7,249 nt of DNA, from NCBI GenBank assembly GCA_041485845.1, contig JBGPKH010000473.1:1-7249 (forward strand), read 5' to 3'. Shown here one piece after another: positions 1-4,298 of the stretch. Position 1 is the first letter of the stretch, and each line of letters starts with the position of its first letter. The translations under genes were made by a program, and so were the position numbers. Source of the DNA: OMOG01 sp041485845. Lineage in GTDB: Bacteria; Acidobacteriota; Terriglobia; Bryobacterales; Bryobacteraceae. The notes under the pieces are model-generated. The model had not been told where the DNA came from, did no database searches, and saw only the letters and a list, made by a program, of their open reading frames with translations.

Positions 1-104
1 CCCATCTTTCGGGCCACCGCCCGAATCGTTCCGGCTCCATGCTCGTACTCCCGCCGGATCTGCTCGTACAGTTCCACTTTGGCTCTCCTGTTCTCCAAAA
101 CCAT
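1..104 (-). CDS. istA: IS21-family IstA-like transposase, N-terminal fragment (runs off the left edge)
   Basis: Reading leftward from an ATG at 104-102, the frame stays open to the window edge for 34 codons. It begins MVLENRRAKVELYEQ and continues into a basic, helical segment ending GTIRAVARKM. This matches my memory of the N-terminus of IS21-type IstA transposases, where the segment starts a helix-turn-helix that binds the element's terminal repeats. The catalytic DDE core would lie outside the window. The start is supported by a purine-rich ribosome binding site (GGAGGGAGG on the minus strand, 114-106), with GGAGG five bases from the ATG. The tandem repeats at 171-216 are what IS21 elements carry outside istA, which supports the call. 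I cannot tell whether the full gene and its partner istB are intact. Confidence 0.72.
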   Translation of the reverse strand, partial: MVLENRRAKVELYEQIRREYEHGAGTIRAVARKM

Positions 105-114
105 GCCTCCCTCC

Positions 115-128
115 GGGCTCGAAAGCCC
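115..128 (-). promoter_or_regulatory. UUCG-loop hairpin in the transposase leader, next to the ribosome binding site
   Basis: On the minus strand the leader reads GGGCT-TTCG-AGCCC, a perfect 5-bp stem closed by a TTCG tetraloop. It lies immediately upstream of the GGAGGGAGG ribosome binding site of the transposase. UUCG loops are unusually stable in RNA. IS elements often use structures near the start codon to limit translation from outside transcripts, so a similar role is possible here. That role is inference; only the hairpin and its position are seen. Confidence 0.45.
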
Positions 129-170
129 AAAAACAAGATGCACGGTTTATGGTTTAATGGTTTACAGGTG

Positions 171-216
171 GGGCCAAATCAGAGCATCGAAATGGGCCAA
201 TTCAGAGTATCGAAAT
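171..216. repeat. Two tandem 23-bp repeats at the IS21-type end
   Basis: Positions 171-193 and 194-216 are head-to-tail copies that differ at 2 of 23 positions. Each starts GGGCCAA and ends CGAAAT. IS21-family ends characteristically carry several such direct repeats, which act as transposase binding sites. They sit about 65 bp outside the transposase start, at the outer limit of the element. Confidence 0.75.
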
Positions 217-225
217 CCACTGCAA

Positions 226-257
226 TTTCCCGAGCTGAACGTTTCCCGAGCTGGACG
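226..257. repeat. 16-bp tandem direct repeat just beyond the IS end
   Basis: TTTCCCGAGCTGAACG (226-241) is followed directly by TTTCCCGAGCTGGACG (242-257), with one mismatch in 16. It begins 10 bp after the last 23-bp IS repeat. It could be flanking DNA duplicated independently or a further part of the IS terminus. It has no sequence similarity to the 23-bp repeats. Confidence 0.6.
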
Positions 258-413
258 TCGCGGGTTGCGTGGTACCCCGTACTTGGGCCAGCGCCACAGC
301 CAGTCAGTTCGTGTCGCGAAGTCCCTTTCGCACTACCAAAGTCCCCAGAAGTACTTAAATACCTGCCAATCTGTTTGGTCCGCAGCTTTCAGCGTAAGCG
401 ACTTAGAGTCAAA

Positions 414-453
414 CAGATTAGCCGGTATTCAAAGACTTAACCGGTCTAATCTG
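414..453 (+). repeat. Hairpin sharing an arm with the 434-525 inverted repeat
   Basis: CAGATTAG (414-421) pairs with CTAATCTG (446-453), and CCGGT (422-426) pairs with ACCGG (440-444). T445 is bulged and the loop is 13 bases (427-439). The right arm is the same sequence that pairs with 509-525, so the two hairpins cannot form together. No T-run follows, so neither is a standard intrinsic terminator on the plus strand. Confidence 0.55.
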
Positions 454-525
454 TGCACGCGCCTACAAAATTCACATTCTGTTGGGGTTAGAAGCGCGCG
501 GGCATCACGATTAGCCGGTTAAGTC
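434..525 (+). repeat. Long inverted repeat with extrahelical bases; attC-like recombination site or regulatory hairpin
   Basis: The arm 434-444 pairs perfectly with 515-525 (11 bp). T445 is then unpaired, 446-451 pairs with 509-514 (6 bp), T452 is unpaired, and 453-455 pairs with 506-508. The 50-base middle pairs only imperfectly. The outer ends contain ACTTAAC (435-441) and GTTAAGT (518-524), which fit the integron attC core consensus RYYYAAC ... GTTRRRY. Both unpaired bases lie on the 5' arm, the side where attC sites carry extrahelical bases, and the 92-base length is within the attC range. Against attC: the unpaired central spacer normally found between the two core boxes is missing, no integron integrase or second attC is visible, and a third partial copy lies upstream at 414-426. 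A plain regulatory or terminator-like hairpin is equally possible. Confidence 0.35.
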
Positions 526-747
526 CCGTTGGGGGAAGTACGGAGCGAAGGACGGCCACACTGGCCCTGATTTCCCGGAACGCCGTTTGAGGGCCACGAG
601 CGGCACAAGTCCGGGAAGCCATGCGGACAGGTGGCTCTCGTAACTAGGGTTGGCAACGTTGAATCGAAAGGCGGGCGTGTCCAGGGTTTATCCTGTCCAG
701 AGTCAGATGGGCAAGATCTGGTACCAAGCGAGGGGTATGCTGTCCTT

Positions 748-2799
748 ATGGAGGGATCGTCCATCGCCGAACGGTTGCGCGAAGCGGCAAAGGCCCTCCT
801 TACGACTGGTACGCTGTTTTCAAGCGATGCTCTGGCGCAACACCTGAACGCGATTTTGAACGAGTTTATGGGGCCGCGGTTTCGCGCACAGCCGGGCGTG
901 GCGACGGACCTGCAAGGCAACCAGAGCCCTCCGTTCCCAACACTGCTCGTTGACACCTATCGGATTGTCGGAGACGGGCTGCCCGCGGAGGCATTGGCGG
1001 GTGTGATCGACGTGCATACGACGTTGGACCTACCGGTGCTGCGCGCATCCTTTGCGCGGATTGCCGTTGCCAAACGCCTGACCAAGTTTGATCCTGGCAA
1101 GACGAGTGATGGCTTTTCGCCATCGAATATTACGTTCGGCGCGATTTTCGCCGCCGATGCGGTGCTTTCGATCGAAGCATTCGCAGAAAAACTTGCAGTA
1201 CTCCACCGGGCGTTTCCGATGCGCGAGTGGACAGACGCCCTGGTAGTGGCTTCACGCGGCACTGTCTCTTTGGCCTTGCAGTTCTTCGGCGAGGCTGTGG
1301 GCTCAGCGTTGTTGCCGCCGGGCCAAGGGGAGTTTCCGATCATGCCCGCGTACATCCACCTGCTCGCCTCGGCGGGGGGACCGTACACGCTCAACCGGTT
1401 GTGTTCGCTGCTGTTCGCCCATCTCTGGAGTTTCAGCGGTGAGACCGGCCTCCCGCCGGCTGGGGAGGTTCTTGAGGGAGCGCCAGCCACTGCGCTTACG
1501 ATAGCAGCCTACCAGTTCAATTTGCAGCGCGAACTGGTTCAACTCACGACTGAGCAACGCGTTCGTGAATCACTGGTCCGGCCGGCGACAGTACGGATCG
1601 AACAGCCAGATGGAACGCTGCGCTGTCATCTCCAATTCTTGCCCTGGCAGAACGGCGGATACCTGCGCCTGATTGGGCAATTCCCGCTGCATGCAATCCT
1701 CGCGCTACTCGGTCGCCCCGACGCGATCGTTCTTCCGCGGGAAGAAAGCCAGCTGTCCAACGTGCTTCCAATCACGCTGCAGGATTTTCAGCGGCTTCTC
1801 GGACGAATGCAGGGGCAAGGCTTCGTTGTTCGGGTGCAACCTCACCCTAGCATCGTTATGTCCAAGGTGGCCGACGAAGGAACGGCCTCGCCATTTGTCG
1901 CGCGCCTGATGGCGGGGATGATGCATTTGCGGGATCAGGCGATCACGTCGCCGACAGAACGGGAACCGTTTGACCGACACTATGAATCCGTTCTCACCGC
2001 GCTTCAGTCATGCCGGACGGCCGTCCAGGAGGTCACGGCGAAAGTACGCGAGCATCAGGAGAGACTCCGAAGCGGCGAGATTGTGCAATGGCAGGGGAAC
2101 AATGCCCAGATTGGGCAAAACATCGATCGTGATCTGGGGCGTATCGCGGCCGATTTTCTCAACAGCGCGACGCGGGCGCTCAAGGACGGCATGCAGCGAC
2201 TTCTGGCGGGCTGCGGCGTAGAGATTGGCTTCCTATTCAAGAAGGAAAGTACGTTTGAAGGCAATATCGTAAAGCTCCAAACTCTTGATCCCGACTTAGC
2301 TGCCTACTTGGCCGCGACGCGGAGGAGTTGGTCGGAGCGACTGATCACTGCCCGGAACGCCATCGAGCACCAGGGATGGGTTCTCCCGAGAGTGCGTTAT
2401 ACCATCGAGTCCCGCAAGCGCGAGGTGGTGATGACCGAGCCCACAATCGAAACGGACAAGCTGTCACCGCGTTCCTACCGTTCATGTTGGAGCGCCTGCT
2501 GCGGTTTGTGGAAGAACTCCCGGCACATGCATTACGGACGAAACTGCCGTCGGGCATCGAACTCACCGAAGTTCTGCTTGGGGAGCGCCCACCAGAGTTT
2601 GCACAGCGATTCCGCGCAGCACTTCGGGCAGGCGGCGGGGCACTTTGGCACCTTCAGTATGATGAGCGCCCATTCGAAGAGGCATAGCTGTCTCAGTTCC
2701 ACGGCGGCGCAGGTTGGGGCGCGATTGCAGGCAAACGTCAATAAGACTATTCTTCCGAAGTTCCCTCCACGTCACGTGGCGGTCTACGCGCTACCGTAG
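748..2799 (+). CDS. Large protein with DUF6602-like N-terminus and HEPN-type RNxxxH motif; C-terminus frameshifted
   Basis: The frame is open from 631, but I take the ATG at 748 (MEGSSIAERLREAAKALL) because the 39 codons before it look non-coding; AGGGG at 731-735 is only a distant ribosome binding site. Residues about 1-120 resemble DUF6602-type domains: QGNQSPPFPTLLVDTY, then GVIDVHTTLDLPVL (D69, D88, H90). Relatives usually read IEVKTTL at the second site, so the lysine of a PD-(D/E)xK-like site appears replaced by histidine. Residues about 400-560 are helical and include ARNAIEHQGW (R536, N537, H541), matching the Rx4-6H motif of HEPN ribonucleases. After about residue 571 (near 2460) the sequence becomes rich in S, C, H and R and loses protein character, while a good C-terminus continues in the -1 frame to 2687. 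The last 340 bases of this frame are therefore probably not authentic. Function is unknown; a nucleic-acid-targeting defence or toxin role is inference. Nothing suggests an operon. Confidence 0.6.
   Translation: MEGSSIAERLREAAKALLTTGTLFSSDALAQHLNAILNEFMGPRFRAQPGVATDLQGNQSPPFPTLLVDTYRIVGDGLPAEALAGVIDVHTTLDLPVLRASFARIAVAKRLTKFDPGKTSDGFSPSNITFGAIFAADAVLSIEAFAEKLAVLHRAFPMREWTDALVVASRGTVSLALQFFGEAVGSALLPPGQGEFPIMPAYIHLLASAGGPYTLNRLCSLLFAHLWSFSGETGLPPAGEVLEGAPATALTIAAYQFNLQRELVQLTTEQRVRESLVRPATVRIEQPDGTLRCHLQFLPWQNGGYLRLIGQFPLHAILALLGRPDAIVLPREESQLSNVLPITLQDFQRLLGRMQGQGFVVRVQPHPSIVMSKVADEGTASPFVARLMAGMMHLRDQAITSPTEREPFDRHYESVLTALQSCRTAVQEVTAKVREHQERLRSGEIVQWQGNNAQIGQNIDRDLGRIAADFLNSATRALKDGMQRLLAGCGVEIGFLFKKESTFEGNIVKLQTLDPDLAAYLAATRRSWSERLITARNAIEHQGWVLPRVRYTIESRKREVVMTEPTIETDKLSPRSYRSCWSACCGLWKNSRHMHYGRNCRRASNSPKFCLGSAHQSLHSDSAQHFGQAAGHFGTFSMMSAHSKRHSCLSSTAAQVGARLQANVNKTILPKFPPRHVAVYALP
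2458..2687 (+). pseudogene. Displaced C-terminus of the upstream gene, in the -1 frame
   Basis: From about 2459 the -1 frame reads QAVTAFLPFMLERLLRF and continues through helical, acidic sequence to ..DERPFEEA and a TAG at 2685-2687. It has normal amino-acid composition, whereas the original frame over the same bases does not. Joining the two frames near 2460 gives a protein of about 646 residues. The simplest reading is loss of one G in GACAAG(G)CTGTC, which would restore ..ETDKAVTAF. I see no classic slippery heptamer (XXXYYYZ) at the junction, so a mutation or a sequencing error is more likely than programmed frameshifting. Confidence 0.65.
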
Positions 2800-3202
2800 G
2801 TGTGCGCCGGTCGGGGCTGGCCAGATGTTCCGTTCTGGGAAGTTGCAGCCAAAAGCGGTCCCCGAGACTGGATCGCCCACCGCCGACTTCATCTTGGCAA
2901 ATGGCCTTATCTTAGCGCCTATGGGGCGGACCCCCTGGTCCGCGCGGGACGCCCGCTGCATATGGCGTGGATTGCCGTCCCACGATTTGTGCATCTGTCC
3001 GCTCTTGGAAAAAACGCTTGGCAAGCTGCGCGCCGGTTGTTTACCGGCGCAACTGGCGGGTCAGCAAACCCGCCGCAGGACGTCTGGGCGCCGATTCCCA
3101 GAGTCCGCCATTTGAGCGCGGCCTGCCACGGCGGTACCATTGGCTATCTCTGGATGCGGGCCGCGGACCTGGAATGCGCGGACCCGCCCGAGTGAGCCTC
3201 AA
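2688..3202. other. Intergenic stretch rich in short perfect hairpins
   Basis: No gene here resembles a known family. Four perfect hairpins occur: 2926-2943 (7-bp stem, CCCT loop), 2944-2956 (5-bp stem, ACG loop, directly abutting the first), 3030-3050 (8-bp stem GCGCCGGT, TGTTT loop) and 3055-3074 (7-bp stem, CAGCAA loop). A palindrome CCACGTCACGTGG lies at 2767-2779. On the minus strand, the small palindrome at 3016-3026 is followed by six Ts (3014-3009), which is weakly terminator-like, but no minus-strand gene leads into it. Confidence 0.5.
2800..3195 (+). CDS. Doubtful ORF of 131 residues, no recognised family
   Basis: A GTG-started frame of 131 residues is open here and ends 7 bases before the start of the GH43 gene. 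It is tryptophan-rich (for example RGWPDVPFWEVA and GTIGYLWMRAADLE). It has no visible ribosome binding site, signal peptide or motif, and I recognise no homologous family. Several other frames are open over the same bases, as is common in GC-rich DNA, and the strong hairpins at 2926-3074 fall inside it. I list it only because its composition is not obviously junk. It could be a decayed gene or chance. Confidence 0.18.
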   Translation: MCAGRGWPDVPFWEVAAKSGPRDWIAHRRLHLGKWPYLSAYGADPLVRAGRPLHMAWIAVPRFVHLSALGKNAWQAARRLFTGATGGSANPPQDVWAPIPRVRHLSAACHGGTIGYLWMRAADLECADPPE

Positions 3203-4243
3203 ATGAGATACCCGCTGCTTCTGACCGCTGCCGTTGCGCTCTGCGGCTTCCTCTTCCGGGGAGCGTTCTCCCAACAACCCCAATCATCGCCGGTGGTCAT
3301 GCCTTCGGCCGCGGCGCAGACGATCCATCCCGGCGAGATCTGGCCCGATGACCGCGGCCGGCATATCCAGGCGCACGGCGGGGGCATCGTCAAGCTGGGC
3401 GATACGTATTACTGGTTCGGCGAGGATCGCTCCCAGGGGCTGGACCCCGCGAAACGCTACGTCAGTTGCTATTCCTCAAAGAACCTGGCGCACTGGAATT
3501 TCCGCAACCAGGTGATCCAGCTCGCGGACCCCGAGAACTTCGGACCCGGATGGGTTCTGGAGCGTCCCAAAGTGTTTTACAACGCCAGGACGAAGAAATT
3601 CGTGATGTATATGCACATCGATGGACGCACGGCGGAGGGCGCCTACAAAATCGCGCGCGTCGGTGTGGCCACCAGCGGCACGGCGGACGGAGATTACCAA
3701 TATCTGCGGAGCTTCCGTCCGCTGGGGCACGAGAGCCGGGATATCGGGCAGTTCATCGACGATGACGGCGCGGCTTACCTGATCTTCGAGGACCGCCCGT
3801 TCGGTTTCCGCATAGCGCGGCTCTCGGACGACTATCTTTCCGTCGAGAAGGAGATGTGCCTGATTCCGGCGCACATGGAAGGCGGCGCCATCGTGCATTA
3901 CCAGGGGCTGTATTATGTCATCGGATCCGCCCTCACCGGGTGGGCGCCCAATCCGAATAAATATGCGACGGCGCGCAGCCTGGAAGGACCCTGGTCGGAA
4001 TTCCGCGACATCGCTCCGCCCGAGACGAAGACCTACGGGTCGCAGTCCACGATGCTGGTGAAGGTGGCGGGCACGAAGAAGACGACGGTGATTTTCACGG
4101 GCGACATCTGGAAGCCGAGGACGCAGTGGGACTCGCGATACCTGTGGATGCCGTTGGAGATCGGCGACGGTAAACTGTGGCTTCCCGAGCCCAAGGCGTG
4201 GACCCTGGATATCACGACCGGCGAGGCCGTCGCCGGCAAGTAA
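3203..4243 (+). CDS. Secreted GH43 family glycoside hydrolase, probably exo-beta-1,3-galactanase-like (subfamily 24)
   Basis: This is a 346-residue protein. MRYPLLLTAAVALCGF and a following AFSQ look like a Sec signal peptide cleaved near residue 24; a short Q/S/P/A linker follows, then a five-bladed beta-propeller from about residue 41. HIQAHGGGIVKLGDTYYWFG (54-73), WVLERPKVFYN (117-127), HMEGGAIVHY (224-233), YGSQSTMLV (278-286) and SRYLWMPL (311-318) fit the exo-beta-1,3-galactanase branch of GH43. E120, E226 and Q281 fall where that branch has a modulating Glu, the catalytic acid Glu and the Gln that replaces the usual Asp base. From memory these are E102, E208 and Q263 in the Phanerochaete enzyme, a constant offset of 18. 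The likely role is to release galactose from beta-1,3-galactan backbones of arabinogalactan outside the cytoplasm. The ATG at 3203 is chosen because the signal peptide starts there; only GAGTGAG lies upstream. It probably forms an operon with the next gene, 55 bp downstream. The fold is secure; the substrate is less so. Confidence 0.85.
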   Translation: MRYPLLLTAAVALCGFLFRGAFSQQPQSSPVVMPSAAAQTIHPGEIWPDDRGRHIQAHGGGIVKLGDTYYWFGEDRSQGLDPAKRYVSCYSSKNLAHWNFRNQVIQLADPENFGPGWVLERPKVFYNARTKKFVMYMHIDGRTAEGAYKIARVGVATSGTADGDYQYLRSFRPLGHESRDIGQFIDDDGAAYLIFEDRPFGFRIARLSDDYLSVEKEMCLIPAHMEGGAIVHYQGLYYVIGSALTGWAPNPNKYATARSLEGPWSEFRDIAPPETKTYGSQSTMLVKVAGTKKTTVIFTGDIWKPRTQWDSRYLWMPLEIGDGKLWLPEPKAWTLDITTGEAVAGK

Positions 4244-4287
4244 TGCGGGCCATCGGAATGTGCATCTTCGCCCGCGCGTCCGGCGCC

Positions 4288-4294
4288 AGGAGGA
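4288..4294 (+). promoter_or_regulatory. Ribosome binding site fixing the start at 4299
   Basis: AGGAGGA lies five bases before the ATG at 4299. It decides between this start and in-frame upstream candidates from 4260, and the protein then begins exactly at a Tat signal peptide. Confidence 0.8.
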
Positions 4295-4298
4295 ACGA

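Larger units (their letters stand above)
1..223 (-). mobile_element. Terminal part of an IS21-type insertion sequence
   Basis: This stretch combines the istA start, a short leader and two tandem terminal repeats in the order expected at the istA-proximal end of an IS21 element. The outer boundary probably lies at 219-223, where the plus strand reads TCCACTGCA. IS21 elements usually end in TG...CA, and a CA falls at 218-219 or 223-224. The exact edge cannot be fixed because the other end and any target-site duplication lie outside the window. About 65 bp between the repeats and istA contain no gene but include a GGTTTA motif three times (144-164). Confidence 0.6.
258..747. other. Gene-free stretch between the IS end and the hypothetical gene
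   Basis: I see no convincing gene here. Short open frames exist but overlap each other, have no ribosome binding site, and give arginine- and serine-rich translations without family resemblance. The stretch contains the inverted-repeat complex at 400-525. It also has a small GGCCA-CAC-TGGCC hairpin at 553-565 and an AGGGG sequence (731-735) that may act as a weak, distant ribosome binding site for the next gene. No clear promoter was found for that gene. Confidence 0.5.

Noticed and set aside
39..522. Two overlapping plus-strand open frames (39-440 and 79-522)
   Set aside because: They run through the IS21 terminal repeats and the inverted-repeat complex, overlap each other, lack ribosome binding sites and resemble no family.
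631..747. GTG at 631 as the start of the hypothetical gene
   Set aside because: The 39 extra codons have no ribosome binding site and no protein-like character. The ATG at 748 begins a normal helical N-terminus.
519..956. 145-codon minus-strand open frame
   Set aside because: It is antisense to the start of the hypothetical gene and has a Ser/Arg/Pro-rich translation without a recognisable family.
2767..2779. Palindrome CCACGTCACGTGG as an operator
   Set aside because: It is a single short palindrome with no promoter or gene start nearby, so it could easily be chance.
2791..3024. 77-codon minus-strand open frame in the hairpin-rich region
   Set aside because: It has no ribosome binding site, family or context. 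It overlaps an equally weak plus-strand frame, so no strand preference can be supported.
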